This document shows positions 22,101 to 41,074 of a DNA stretch of 64,000 nt, piece by piece. The notes below the pieces were generated by a model. That model did no database searches. It saw nothing but the letters and a program-made list of their open reading frames with translations, and was not told where the DNA came from. Origin of the DNA: Scenedesmus sp. ARA3 (taxonomy: Eukaryota > Chlorophyta > Chlorophyceae > Sphaeropleales > Scenedesmaceae); NCBI GenBank assembly GCA_004335835.1, contig RWJK01001384.1, positions 144,202 through 208,201 of the forward strand. Reading direction: 5' to 3'. The translations under genes were made by a program, and so were the position numbers. The stretch's first letter is position 1; every line of letters starts with the position of its first letter.

Positions 22101-25100
22101 CATGCAAGCAGGGTTGCGGGAGTGTGTGGTGTGCCTGGACGTGCTGGAGGTGCCGGTGGTGACGCCCTGCAACTACTGGTTCTGCAAGGTGAGGATGTTA
22201 TTGTTTGCATGCATGCATGCATGCTCGCATGTGAACTACACGCAGGTAATTGCGCATTAGTTCTGCAAGGTGAGGTGCTAGCTTTGTGGCATAATTCAGG
22301 CGTTAATAAAGACTTCAAACAGACTTCAAACAGACTTCAAACAGGTGGATGGCTCATCCTCTGGCTATGCTCTGTCAGCTGCATGCATCAACCTCTACCA
22401 TGCCTGTGTACTTTGCCGTGTGGCTGCACTTTGTGCAGGAGTGCATCCTGAGCTGCCTGCAGAGCAAGAAGCTGTGCCCGCTGTGCCGCTCCGGCATCAG
22501 CAGCAAAGACCTGAAGGCCGGCCTGGTGGAGCAGCAGCAGCAGGCAGATGAGGAGGACTGGGCGGCAGCGGCAGCAGCAGCAGAAGCTGGCGCGGAGGAC
22601 GGCTCGCGGGTGGTGGTGTGTGACAGCAAGTTGAAGGTGCTGCTCAAGGTGAGGCAGTAGACATGGTTTGAGGCAAGCAGCGTGCAAGCACTAGTCTTGA
22701 GGTTGCCTGAGGGAGGTTGCCCGAGGGATATGGTTGCAGGGGAGGAGCGGGTTGGTGGTGTGTGACAGCAAGCTGAAGGTGCTGCTCAAGGTGAGGCAGT
22801 AGACATGGTTTTGAGGCAAGCAACGTCTCAGGAGTCCTGCTGAGTCCTGAGGTTGCAGAGCATGCAGAGCTTGCCTGGCAGCTGTAATTGTCAGCTTTAC
22901 GATTGTGGTCAGTAATTGTATGGTAGCCTGATACTTGCGTTTGCACATTTCCTTAGCGATGTTCTGAGTCGCTGAGTCCTGCTGCTGTTTGGTGGTGCTT
23001 GCTACTGCTGTGCCCGTGCAGGAGCTGGCAGCAATGCGTGCCGCAGACCCCAGCAGCAAGGTGGGCAGGAAATGACGCAGCCCATGCATGCAGCTGCTGC
23101 TGAACTGTGTCGCTTTTTGCTGGCTGTAGCAGCCAGCTTAGCAGCAGTGCATCCGCGGCTGTACAGTGTGCCTGCCTGCCTGCCATGCATGCGCCCCACA
23201 AGATCACTCCCGGCAGCATTCTTGCTTAGAGCATGCCCTGGATGTACAAAAGCGCTGAACGGTAAATATTTTACATGCAGCGTAGCCGTCAACACAGCAC
23301 AACATATCTGACTTGCAGGCCCTCTCTGCTCTGCACCTAATTCCACATGTACCCAACCGCCGAAACTGCTGCTGCTTTTGCTGCTGCTGCTGCTGCTGCC
23401 GGTCAGGCGCTGGTGTTCACGCAGTACAACAGCACGCTGGAGTGGCTCAAGAAGGCGCTGCCTGCAGCCGGCTTTGGCTTCCGCTCCATCAGCGGCAGCA
23501 TGCCGCTCAACCAGCGCACAGCAGCCATCAAGAACTTCCAGAAGGACCCGCCCACCACAGGTTGGGGAAGATTAGGGGGCCAGAATGCTGGTGTGCCATG
23601 TTTCCGCTACAATTGTGCATGCCAGCAGCCTGTGCACTGCTGTTTTGGGCATGGCAGGGTACCATCAACTGCCCTGGTTGTGATTTCAGTGTAGAATCAA
23701 ACGGCACAGCTGTTGCAGCAACCCTCACGCGTGTTGTGCGCCGCTGCCCGCCCATTCGCTGCCCGCAGTGTTTCTGCTGAGTGTGCGCAGCGGCGCCTGC
23801 GGCATCAACCTGACTGCAGCCAACCACGTGTTCCTGCTGGAGCCGTGCTTGAACCCTGCACTGGAGGAGCAGGCCATCGGTGAGTAGAGTGCAGCAGCAT
23901 GTGTGGACGGTGTACTACTGTCGCTGCTGCTACGTGTTACTGCTGGAGTCCTGGGGACTATTGCTAGTGTTGGCACAGTAGCTTGCGCCAATTAGTTGAC
24001 GCTTGGTGTTCCGTGCTGCTGCCGTGCAGGGCGCGCGTGGCGCATGGGCCAGCGGCGCGAGGTGGTGGTCAAGCGGCTGTTTGTCAAGGTGCGCTGCTCT
24101 GGCATGTGATTGCTTCGGCTTGAGAACCACGGGCCTCCAGGAAACTGTCACACACGGCGAGATTGCAGGGCAATGTAATACTTCCAACCTATGTTACGTG
24201 CACTCCTGCTGGCTGCCACCTTACACAAGGCGCAAGTGATGCTGCTGTTGGCCGGCTGAGCTCCCTTGACACTCAAGTCAGCCAAAATGCATCTAGGCCC
24301 CAGCAACTGCAGCCGCCACTGTGCTGACTTCTCAACTCCGTTGCAAGTTGTCCACGTGTCACTCAACATGATGTTGTGGCCGGCTTGCAGGGCTCAATCG
24401 AGGAGAAGATCATGCAGCTGGCTGAAGCACGCCGCAGCGGCGCACACGTGCCGGGTACCAGCCGCTGGGCCGACGTCGCGCCGGCAGCAGCAGCAGCAGC
24501 AGGCCCGTCCACCGGCTTCCGCGGCGCAGCGGCAGCAGCAGCAGCGGCGGCAGCAGCAGCGCAGGCGACGGCAGGGGCGTTGAAGGCAGATAGCCAGAGG
24601 GTGCGTGCTGCTGAGCTGGAGAGCTTGTTTGCAACGCCTAGCTTGCCTCCTGCAGCACCGCTGCCTTCAGGTCCAGCCGCAGCAGCAGCAGCAGCAGGGC
24701 CGTCTAGTTCAGCAGCAGCTGCTGCTTCTGCAGGGTCTTCTCGTGCAGCTGCTGCTAGGTCTTCGCGTGCTGCTGCAGCTGGTTCGTCACGCGCTGCAGC
24801 TGCAGCAGCTGCAGCAGCAAATGCTGCTGCTGAGGCTGGTCAAACGTTTGACTCGCACGTGTTTGACCAGCAGCTGGAGCGGCAGCTGGCAGTAGCTGGC
24901 CTGCTGGCTGGCAGCAGCAGGGCAGCAGCGTGGGCAGATGTTATCGCAGGGGCTGCAGCTGCAGCTGCTGCTAATGGTGTGCCTGCTGCTGTTGGAGTCA
25001 GGCAGAGCCGCCGGGCGCGTGCAGCAGCAGAGCTGAGGGTGCAGCGGCTAGCACAGCAGGACTCTGAGGATGAGGAGCAGCAGCAGCAGCAGCAGGGTAG

Positions 25101-25262
25101 GCGGCAGCGGGGTCGGGGAGGCAGTGGGGTCGGGAGGCGGAGAAGGCGAGCAGGCAGTGATGAAGATGATTACATGCCAGATGGTGCGGTGGCAGGAGCA
25201 GCTGCAGCTGCAGCAGCAGCAGCAGAGGTTACACCAGGCGGCAGGCGGCGGAACAGCCTCGC

Positions 25263-25306
<44 letters not shown>

Positions 25307-25455
25307 TGGAACTGGAATACGTGGTGAGTGGGTGTGAAACGCGCAGCAGCGGCAGCGGGAGCGACAGTGACGGCATCAGCGGGAGTGACAGCGACAGCGC
25401 AGCACATGAGGCCCAGCTGCGGCAGCAGCAGCAGCAGCGGCGCCGGCGGGGCTAG
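9647..25455 (+). CDS. RAD5/HLTF-like SNF2-family ATPase with embedded RING finger (putative DNA translocase and ubiquitin E3)
   Basis: Twenty-six exons join with consistent phase into 1884 codons: 9647-9856, 10167-10267, 10566-10680, 11058-11333, 11767-11981, 12364-12635, 12870-13102, 13494-13624, 14363-14751, 15287-15529, 16292-17043, 17781-17984, 18691-18750, 19178-19230, 19692-19791, 20143-20238, 20523-20572, 20731-20855, 21174-21358, 21739-21945, 22439-22648, 23022-23060, 23407-23560, 23769-23879, 24030-24088 and 24391-25455. Visible in order are an acidic Ser-rich start, an uncharacterised N-terminal half, Walker A (DEMGLGKTITI, split by an intron), motif Ia (SLVGQWQDE), [24 protein letters not shown], a C3HC4 RING ([21 protein letters not shown] to CPLC), then [24 protein letters not shown] and [15 protein letters not shown] inserted between the two helicase lobes is the RAD5/HLTF/RAD16 arrangement, used in DNA-damage tolerance and PCNA ubiquitylation. 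I see no HIRAN domain. Low-complexity Ala/Lys/Gly and Gln inserts follow Walker A and fill the C-terminal 270 residues. Confidence 0.9.
11653..11806 (+). repeat. Duplicated start of SNF2 exon 5 with its acceptor
   Basis: CCTGCAG followed by the [13 protein letters not shown] coding segment occurs at about 11648-11690 and again at 11760-11806. The second copy leads into the open exon; the first drifts into non-coding sequence. Confidence 0.8.
13388..13877 (+). repeat. Duplicated start and end of SNF2 exon 8
   Basis: The start of exon 8 ([13 protein letters not shown] with its CAG acceptor, 13491-13545) has an upstream copy at 13385-13432 that soon hits a stop. Its end ([14 protein letters not shown] with the GTGAGT donor, about 13572-13631) is copied at about 13815-13878. 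A fainter remnant lies near 14020-14045. Confidence 0.85.
14719..15230 (+). repeat. Five copies of the SNF2 exon 9 end ([12 protein letters not shown] plus donor)
   Basis: GAGCACAGCGTGAAAGGGCT and the following donor-bearing end occur at 14712-14756. Diverged copies follow at about 14838-14882, 14961-15004, 15094-15140 and, truncated, 15207-15230. Spacing is about 113-133 bp. Only the first is joined to an open exon. Confidence 0.85.
15433..15787 (+). repeat. Duplicated Walker A-proximal end of SNF2 exon 10
   Basis: About 100 bp encoding [13 protein letters not shown] to DEMGLG, with the GTGAGT donor, occurs at 15433-15536. It recurs almost unchanged at 15682-15786. Both copies end in the same donor context (CCTAG/GTGAGT). 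Confidence 0.9.
16165..16335 (+). repeat. Duplicated Walker A exon start ([14 protein letters not shown])
   Basis: CGCAG followed by GCAAGACCATCACCAT occurs at 16161-16207. A second copy at 16288-16335 sits directly after a CTG run. Either acceptor would keep the phase across the Walker A lysine; only the second leads into the long open exon. Confidence 0.85.
16258..16291 (+). repeat. Intronic CTG run reaching the Walker A exon acceptor
   Basis: About ten CTG units end in CTGCAG, followed directly by the exon starting at 16292. Confidence 0.9.
16975..17450 (+). repeat. Four tandem copies of the SNF2 exon 11 end
   Basis: A unit of about 75 bp encoding [21 protein letters not shown], with a GTGAGG donor, occurs at 16975-17050, 17115-17190, 17251-17325 and 17376-17450. 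The period is about 125-140 bp. The spacers are themselves related (G-rich, with TTAGGG-like words). Confidence 0.9.
17662..17842 (+). repeat. Duplicated start of SNF2 exon 12
   Basis: An acceptor followed by GCTTTTGA(A/G)GAGGC and the Ala-rich LPRVGGG segment occurs at about 17662-17716. It recurs at 17777-17842, where it leads into the open exon. Confidence 0.85.
17868..18487 (+). repeat. Three copies of the SNF2 motif Ia exon end, about 118 bp each
   Basis: The segment encoding [14 protein letters not shown] to [10 protein letters not shown], with a GTGCGG or GTGGGG donor, occurs at 17868-17990, 18116-18238 and 18368-18490. The period is about 250 bp. All three are open throughout and differ mostly at synonymous positions. 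Confidence 0.95.
19096..19177 (+). repeat. Intronic CTG/CTGGTG run reaching a SNF2 acceptor
   Basis: CTG units with TTTTGCTGGTGG interruptions end in CTGCAG, directly before the exon at 19178. Confidence 0.9.
19563..19742 (+). repeat. Duplicated DEGH-box exon start
   Basis: CTGCAGGCGTGTCGTGTTTGA and the DEGH segment occur at 19561-19632 and 19686-19742. The first copy reads DEGHIPKN and meets a TGA at about 19631. The second reads DEGHALKN and continues in frame. Confidence 0.85.
20828..20990 (+). repeat. Duplicated end of SNF2 exon 18
   Basis: The segment encoding AKTLLDVP with its GTGAGG donor occurs at 20828-20862 and again at about 20953-20990. Confidence 0.75.
21874..22198 (+). repeat. 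Duplicated RING-finger exon end
   Basis: A segment of about 72 bp encoding [17 protein letters not shown] and WFCK, with a GTGAGG donor, occurs at 21877-21952 and 22120-22198. The first copy reads CGHWFCK, keeping the zinc-binding His. The second reads CNYWFCK and has lost it. A TTCTGCAAGGTGAGG scrap recurs at 22260. Confidence 0.9.
22613..22804 (+). repeat. Duplicated end of SNF2 exon 21
   Basis: The segment encoding [12 protein letters not shown] with its donor and about 35 bp of following intron occurs at 22613-22685 and 22756-22825. Confidence 0.85.
25261..25306 (+). repeat. Exonic CAG run coding polyglutamine in the SNF2 C-terminus
   Basis: About fourteen CAG codons encode a Gln run near the C-terminus. 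Here the CAG strand is the sense strand, the opposite of the intronic CTG runs. Confidence 0.9.
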
Positions 25456-26828
25456 GGGCAGGGGCAGGCACAGGGGCAGTGCTTGACGCAGGCAGCTGCA
25501 GTAGATTGCACGCCAGGCAGGGGCAGCAGGGGTACAGTCCGTGGCAGGCAGGGGCAGCAGAGGTAGAGGCCGCAGCAGGGGCAGGGGCAGGAGCAGTGTT
25601 CCATGCAGGCAGCTGCAAGGTGGCAGTGGCCGGCGTCAGCAGATGCGGGAGGGAGCTTAGTGCGGCTTACTACGCTTTAGGCACAGCTGTGGAGTTTGAA
25701 TGTGTGCTGCGTGCGTGGGAGGTAGTGCAGCTACAGCAGCTGCAGCAGCTGGTGTGGTGTTGAAGGTCATACAGGCATGCTTGGTGCACCCACGTGCCAT
25801 GCCATGGCATGGTAGTTGTGGGTTTGCATGGGCATTTGCAACGGTGCGTCGGGCTGTCTTACGTTCGTGTGTGTAAAAGATTGTGTTTCAAAAGCGAACA
25901 GTGCTTGCCTGCTTCAGGTCACTTGGCGAAGGAGCCCGATGTGTGCTCTCCGACAGTCAATGCATCACGCCCGTATCTGCCTTCACCTCACCTCAGATAG
26001 TTAAACAAAAAACGCCAGAGTATTCAGGGCCTGCTAGCTGAGTATCGTACGACAAGCAGGCTGGGAGCAGCAGCATCACGTGCGTGACCTCGAGACGTCG
26101 TATAGTCCGTGCTCGGTGAGTTGCGATCAGACCATACTGAAAGGAACCTACCGTACTTTCCCACCGCTGAATCAACGAATGTACCAACCTGCTGTCACAG
26201 TCGCTACATTGCATGCTGAGCCTGGGGCATGAGCTCTCTCGAGATGTGATCGTTCGGTCCTGCTCAGAATGTCCCAGCCAGCGTTTGTCTGCAGCTCATG
26301 CCTCACGACGCTTTTCAACAAAGTGGGCGACACCATGGGGTTCGCTGCCGTGCAATGCGCCATGATTTGCCACAGCTCAGCTGATTTCATTGTGGCAGTG
26401 CCGCTGCTGTGTCACGTGCACCATGGCAGGGCGACTTCTACAAGCCATGGCAGACAGCAGCAGCTGGCATAGTAACATGCTTGAAGACGGCTTTCACGCA
26501 GTCAGTCAAGGTGCGCAGGGATTGACTCAGCGGCTCCCGTGTCTGGGCATTAGACGAGAAGTGGCGGCACAGTTGTATCTGCTGCCTTTGATTTTGAGAC
26601 AGCTGACGCGACGACGTAACCTGCTTCAGCATGGCGCTCTGCTGCAGGCATGCTCATCATTCTAGCATGCAGCAACTTGTGCCCACCATGTTGGAGCATA
26701 CGCTCCAGTGCTGTGATGTCAAGGTGCGCGATGAGCTGCTGAGCGGGATGCCTGAGTGATGCTGGCACATTCGTTGCAGGGCCAGCAGAGGCTGCTGCAC
26801 CACCAAACAGCCCTGCAGCAGTAGACAA
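25456..26828. other. Region between the SNF2 gene and the Gln/Ala-rich gene
   Basis: A TGTAA word near 25872, the usual green-algal polyadenylation signal, could end the SNF2 transcript. An open frame at 26269-26472 starts with ATG and has a CSSC pair and further Cys/His. It could be an early exon of the following gene, but no splice junction could be proved. Confidence 0.4.
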
Positions 26829-26845
26829 GTGTACTACCCAACCAG

Positions 26846-26881
<36 letters not shown>

Positions 26882-27101
26882 CGTTCAAATCAAACATGAG
26901 GAGGAACCGCCCGCACACTTGAACGTGCACAGTATGATGACGCCCAGGGGCTGGCCACAACCTGGCATGCAGTGCACTGCTCAGCATCTGCAGCCAAGGG
27001 ACATGCCGCCACCACCGCCGCGGCGGTCGCAGCAGCAGCAGCAGCCGCAGGCGAGGCTGCATGATCAGTGCTTCAAACCCGTGCCACAGTTCAACTACCA
27101 C

Positions 27102-27141
<40 letters not shown>

Positions 27142-27450
27142 GGCAGCAGCAGCATTGGCAGCAGCGCCGGCAGCGTCAGCCGCAACATCAACAGCAAGCA
27201 GGCCGTGTGCAGCACTGTGGCCCAGCTGACACGCACTGCAGGGCTGAACCTGCCCGCAGCCAAGGTGCTTGGCTTGTTACTAGAGCCGGCACTCAGCAAC
27301 CTGCCACCAACAATGCAGCGGCTGCCGTAAAGGCTGAGCCAACAGTAGGCCTGCTGCTGCCCTGTGATGCGGCTGATGCATGTAGGCCTATGCATGCCAC
27401 ATCAGCTGCAGCTGGCAGGGAGCTGAACACTAACCAGCTTCAACCCCAGC

Positions 27451-27495
<45 letters not shown>

Positions 27496-28205
27496 GTGTT
27501 GAGGGCAGAGCATGTTTGCCAGCAGCCGGAAGCAGTGGCAGGGCTGCATCATCCTCATCGCTGCATTTAGGCGGCGGCGGCAGCAGCAGCAGCAGCAGCG
27601 GTGCTTCCAGCTGGAGGTCAGGCAGGAGGGTTAGGTTTGTTGCTGGTCAGCACTCGAGACACGTCGTGGCATCAGCAGCAGCAGGTGGGGCAGGCCGCAG
27701 CAGGTATCATAGGGCAGAAGTGGCACATATGGAGGAGATACTCACCATTGAAGAGCATGATTTGCATGAGCCTTCAGCGCATGAAGCTGGAGATGGCTTT
27801 GACTCAGCATGGCAGCGCAGCACTGAAGGCCAGGCACATTCAGCCTTTAGCAGGGACAGCACGAGCGGCTGGGAATCAGCAGCAGCTCGGCCATATGGCC
27901 TGACACAGGGTTTGACTTGGGCTCCGTCGTGTCACGATTTGAATGGTGACAGCTACAACGAGATGATGCAGGAGGCAGAGCAGCGCTGGCGCCAGTGGAA
28001 GAAAGAGGCCAGGCAGCAGTCAGCAGCCCGAAGGGCCGAGCCACACCACAGGTTGCAGCTGCATGTACACAAAGCAGCTGCTGCTGGCTGTTTGCTGAGC
28101 TCAAACTGCTGTTATGAGCTGCTGATGTATGATTGGGTGGCAGAAGACGACTTTGAAACAGTGCACAGGGCACGCATTGTGCAGCAAGGCGCAGCAGGCA
28201 GCAGC

Positions 28206-28238
<33 letters not shown>

Positions 28239-28643
28239 GTGCCTGCTCGTGGGACAGCAGTTTTGTTTGAAGGCTTGGTGAAGGTAGAGAAGCCCTTCTA
28301 CAAGAACCATCTGCCAGCTAGGCCCAGGGTCCAGGTGGACATGTATTCAAATGAGCTGGCTACGGCAGAGGATGCAGCAGCAGCAGCAGCAGCAAAGCAA
28401 GGAGTGGAACCAGCAGTGCTTGCTGTAGGAAAGCTCTCGTTGTGGTGTGGATACGAAGACTGCTGGTGCGTGCTGGCTCCTGCAAGCACCAGTGCTGCTG
28501 CTCTGCTCAAGTCTGATATGTCGCCGTGTCGAAGGATGCTGGATCCAGTTGGTCAGTTGCATGGTTGTCAGCTGTACCCGGTGTGGCTGAAGGAGATTGG
28601 GCAGAAGTGGCCGTTGCCGGATGATGGCACTCCAGGGCAGTGA
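26829..28643 (+). CDS. Gln/Ala-rich protein of unknown function
   Basis: One open frame of about 600 codons runs to TGA at 28643. Its first in-frame ATG is at 26934. An acceptor-like CAGTAG just before 26829 suggests an upstream exon may exist, so the start is open. The N-terminal two thirds are low-complexity Gln, Ala, Ser and Gly with long CAG runs (around 26849-26881, 27106-27140 and 27450-27495). The C-terminal 200 residues are ordered and look like the functional part: a basic WRQWKKEARQ helix, CCYELLMYDWVAEDDFE, VLFEGLVKVEKPFYKNHLP, and a Cys/Trp-rich LSLWCGYEDCWCVL. I do not recognise the domain. Gln-rich tails of this kind are common in algal regulatory proteins, but that is no proof of function. 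Confidence 0.65.
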
Positions 28644-28792
28644 CGCTGGTATCAGACTTCATGCCTGTGCTGGTGTGTGCTGTGGCTCCGGTGCTGCTTG
28701 GGCTGGGATGATGTCAGAGGGCTGGGAGCATCAGCAGCAGCATCTGCAGCTGCAAATGCACTTGCTTTTGTTACAGCTTGCCACTGCAGTAT

Positions 28793-28824
<32 letters not shown>

Positions 28825-30960
28825 GCGGCGGCAGCGGCGGCATTGTACTGCCATGTTGCTGTCCAATGCAGTGTCAGTCGGGTACGACAGCACAGTTGCT
28901 GCCAGAGCGCAGGCAGCAGGAGTGTGTCGCAATCCCAACGCAAATGACCGTTGCCAAGACCATTTGCTGGACCAACGACAACAGTTCATGTTCATGGTAG
29001 TGCCTGAACAGCTCGCGTGTTTGGTATGCTGAGTTTTTGCGTCACGCATTCGAAGCAATGTTGGTGTCACTGGCATTACGAGCATGCAGTGGGGGTGCGG
29101 CTGGCATATGCAGCAGGACGGTGCCTTGATGCCTGCACTTTCTGACAATCATTGACATGTTACCGCATAGTATGTATCTCTTACTCCTGCATACCGCATA
29201 GCACTGGATCTCTTGCTCACTGACAACCATTCACATGCTAGCCGCATACAGCATGCGTGCATGCAGCATAGTATGTATCTATCATTTGATTTCTTGCACA
29301 GGCTGTGTTACAAGGTCCTCTGCTGCCAGGCAAGACACTGCCGGCCAGAAAAACTAAAGGCGTTTGGCATTGCTTGTCTTGGAAAAGCACACCCAGACCA
29401 GGCTTTGCTGGGATCTGATGCCAAGTACAGCTGACACTGGGCTTTTTGCTGCGCTGAAGTTGAGAAGGAACGAATTGTTGTCTTCAGATGGTCTGGCAGC
29501 AGTACTGCCGGTGAGGTTGCCAGCTTGCACATGCTGACAAACTGCGCATGTGCAGCTGCACTCTGGATGCCGGCAAGCAAATGTTGTTCTGTTCGCGCTG
29601 TGGACCAGCCTATCCGGCTGGTCATGACGCACTGCAGCATTGCTTTGTTGCTGCTGTGGGTTACAATAGTGTCACTAACATTGTTATGGGCAGCGGCTTG
29701 TTGAAACGTCTGGCAGCATTTCACACCACAAACTGGTGGGGCCAAGCAAACATGTTGTGCAAGGTGTGGCACTAAGGGCGGGGGAGGGGGAAGAGGGAGG
29801 CAGGACTGTGCAAAATTGGTGTACTATCTTTTTTGAAAAACTGGAGAACTGTTGGGCCAGTGTGTGTTTGATTGTCTACAAGCCGGGAGGTGGGCCGCCG
29901 TAGCCTGCCAGCTGCTACTTCTTGGTGCAACTCAATCTTGACAATACTGCAACGCTCCCAAGCTTCGGCAGCAGTGACGGTTGTGCAGTAAACAGGCCTG
30001 TTACAAGCTGGGATATGATATGGCACTCTGCATTAGCAGCAGCTCTGCGTAGCAGTATACTGGTTTGTTCTGATGTGTAATGTAAGTTGTGTATGCACAG
30101 ATACGCATCTGCTGCTGGCAATTTTGTTACCTTACTACTCTGCTACTATAGCACTGTGTGCAGCACGTTGTGACATCTGCGGTGTTTGCCAAACTGCTGT
30201 TGACAGAGAGTTTTCACAGTACATGTAAGCAGTGGACTTAGCTGGCCGACATGGTGTCAAAATCGTAGGATACATGATGTATCCTACTGCTGTGTCAGTA
30301 CATGCAAATCATCACCCGGCTGGCAGCAGCAGCCTGGAGGGACCCATACTGCCACAGGATCAGCTGATTTGTTCAGATCAAAATTCATGAGGCCCCTCAC
30401 CACGTGATCTGTAACTGCTGCGTTACAAGCCGGCACTTACCGCCCAAGGTAATCACAACTGAATCATCAATGTGAACTGAACACACTGGTGCTCGCATGC
30501 TCCATGCTGATCAGCATAGTGGTAAAATGAGCACAAATGCATCTGCCCTGGTCAACCAAGGGGCGCGCTGTTTAGGAAAACATCATCAATCACACTGGCA
30601 GTACTACCTGCACGCACCTCATGCTGCTGCAAGGGCCAGGTGGTTCAGCAGACTGTTGACACCCCCTAAGCACGCCACCATGCTTCACAAGTCACATTGG
30701 TGCCAGACACAGCGCTTGATGCACTGCAAGGGCGGCAGCCATGCACGCGTGCGCACAAGTGCTGGCATACGCAAACCGAGGCGTGGCTGTGCTCCACAAA
30801 AAAACCAAGTCAACGTACAAAACGTTTCAGACAGTGCTGGACACAAGATGCCTGCCGAATGCACGCAGGCATCAGCACATGCAGCATGCTGTCACGTCTG
30901 CCTGGCTGGCGGCAGCCAGCACGGCTGCACATGACCGCGTGGTTGGCAGCAGCGCATGCT

Positions 30961-31160
30961 GGCACGCACCCACATGCAACACGCACACACCCGCATGCGC
31001 ACAGCACACCCACCCTCACACATACTGCCCCACCCCACACTGACACCGAAACAGAGGCACACACATACCTACCCATCAGGCACGCACCCAGGCGGGCCAA
31101 GCGCCATACACAAAGACACACGGACAGACACAAACACAGGCACAGAGATACGTGCATGCA
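30961..31160. repeat. CA-rich low-complexity stretch
   Basis: The sequence is dominated by CACGCAC, CACACAC and ACAGACACA words on the + strand. Its open frames on both strands are compositional artefacts. Confidence 0.8.
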
Positions 31161-31599
31161 TACACGTCAAGTTTGACTATTTCAACATTTTGTGGCACAT
31201 GGATCTTAGCTGGCAGTCTCGTCCACTCGCATGCAGATGTTGTAGCCAACTGGGCCGCGCTCAAGTATCAGCACTGCGCAGATAGTACAGCCAGCCTAGC
31301 AAGCATGCTTTGCTGCGGATGCCACCACAGCCGGGCCAGAGTGAAACTGCAGCAGGCTGAACTGCAGCAGACGCAACCGAAACCACCAGAAAGCAACAGT
31401 GGGTTCGATGCATTGTGCCTGCCAGCAGCTGCGCCACAGCAGCTTGGCGTGGCGGGTGACTTCCAGCTTGGTTTGCCAGAAGCTGCACACGTTGAGTTCG
31501 CACATAAGAGGCTGGTTGGTTGCAACATCATCTCCCCTATTAACTCATCTCCACTAATAACTCAAAAATCAGCCCAGTTGCCTTTCCAGACGCATACAA

Positions 31600-32043
31600 G
31601 AATGCATCAGCACAGCATGCACCCTGGGTAGCACACGGAAGTCGTCAGACATGCACAGCCATCATTCCTATGCCGTCCTCAAAAAGAGCCATGCTGCACC
31701 TCTCCAAGTTTCCTCCCCCAATAACTGTGGCGATTGGGTTCCTGAACGCCAGGCTGAGTTGGAACGTGCACAAACAGAGCCCTGCAACAACAGTGCTGCT
31801 AGAGGTACCAGCCTTGATGCCTGTCCACACTTACAAAACGCATCAGCACAGCATGCATTGTACATAGCCTGCAGCAGTCATCAGCAGCCACGCAATGCCT
31901 CACCCCTACGCCGTCGTCGAAACATTGCTCTGCTGCACCGCACCAAGGTTCCTGCCCCCTCAACTGTGGCGGTTGTGTTCCTGAACACGTCGAATTGGAA
32001 GGTGCACACACAGAGCCCTGCTCTGCAACAGCAGTGCTGCTAG
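31600..32043. repeat. Two-copy tandem duplication, unit about 235 bp
   Basis: Matching anchors are GCATCAGCACAGCATGCA (31604 and 31840), AACTGTGGCG (31733 and 31962) and CAGTGCTGCTAGA (about 31791 and 32033). The offset varies from 229 to 242 bp. The copies have diverged by substitutions and small indels. Confidence 0.85.
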
Positions 32044-32395
32044 AAAAGCAAAGTACAAAGAAGCTAAACACCAGATTGAGTATGAGTGTGTGCCAGAAGC
32101 GACAGGCACATGCCTCACAACAGCTGACCTCAGCATTGAGTTCTGCAGCCACTTCCTGCATGCGCAATCCTCTACAACCAGAGGCAAAATGCCACGCTAC
32201 ACGTAGCACAAAAAAGATCATTGCCATTGCTCGCCAACATTCAAAAGGCTGCGCTGCGGCCTCTGTCACTCAAGTAACATGCAGCTACATTAGCTGCCTG
32301 CCTGGCACCATCGTCAGCAGAAATGAGCGCATCGCTGTTGCGGCAGCCACCAACCCAACAAACACACCTCAAGCCAGCGTGCCGCACACCACCCT

Positions 32396-40317
<7,922 letters not shown>

Positions 40318-41074
40318 TCCGTTGCAACAATAAGCCTATTCAGGATCTATTACTGCCGATCTGTGGGCTGCTAAGACGCTGAGCTCGTTAGGAGCCTAAG
40401 ATGACGGTCGTACAGCCAGTTTTTTCACCAGAGAGAAGCTCACCTATGCAAGCATTCAAGCTAGGAACATCTCGCTAGGGAGCAGAGGTACACACTAGAT
40501 AGCTTTGCAGGTGAATGGCTCAGCCAGCCAGGCATCTGTCATACATGTGACGTGACGAAGCGACAGCAATGCTCAATGGAATCTCAGAGAAGAGAGGATC
40601 AGTGCCGCAGCAGCGTCCGCATCAGACTTTACTCACGCTCATTAAAGCCCCGACAAGCGAGCCATCACGTGCATCGCCGCTCTTGAAGTCAGCAGAGCTG
40701 TGACTCACAGCACACTGGGTGTGCAGCACGGCACTACTGATCAGCACAACCATGCAGCCAATACGCGGGCACATTAGTGCACAGACCTGTCTACCGTTGC
40801 ACAAGTTGCTGATGGCTGGCAATGCTGAAACACATGGCTGCATACCGCGCCTGCAGGTGACAACCCGAGACCGTCATGTGGGGGTTGGCCTGGAGACAAG
40901 CACACCCAACAGGACCATTTCATACAGTACTCTTAAACGCACACGTCTCTTGGGCAGCACACATCCAATCAATGGGGCAGGCCTTGCATGGACGGTCAAT
41001 GCAATATCTCTGAGTATCAAGCAGTTGCTGGAAGCAACAAGTATCTCTGAGATACCCTCAGGTCTAGGCTAGAC
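40318..41074. other. Intergenic region upstream of the cation ATPase
   Basis: This 757 bp lies between two minus-strand genes and should hold the ATPase promoter. No coding exon or clear promoter element is visible. Two short perfect inverted repeats lie at its right edge. Confidence 0.5.

Larger units (their letters stand above)
28644..32395. other. 3.75 kb gene-poor region between convergent genes
   Basis: The Gln/Ala-rich gene ends at 28643 (+) and the cation ATPase ends at 32396 (-), so both 3' ends point into this stretch. I found no convincing exon. It holds a CAG/GCGGC run at about 28793-28840, short repeats with GCATAGTATGTATCT at about 29166 and 29268, a CA-rich low-complexity stretch at 30961-31160, and a two-copy block of about 235 bp at 31600-32043. 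Confidence 0.5.

Noticed and set aside
26550..27395. 281-codon minus-strand Leu-rich open frame that looks like membrane segments
   Set aside because: The Leu runs are the antisense of CAG runs in the + strand Gln-rich gene.
30810..31157. Val/Cys-rich open frame and its complement
   Set aside because: They are produced by a CA-rich low-complexity stretch.
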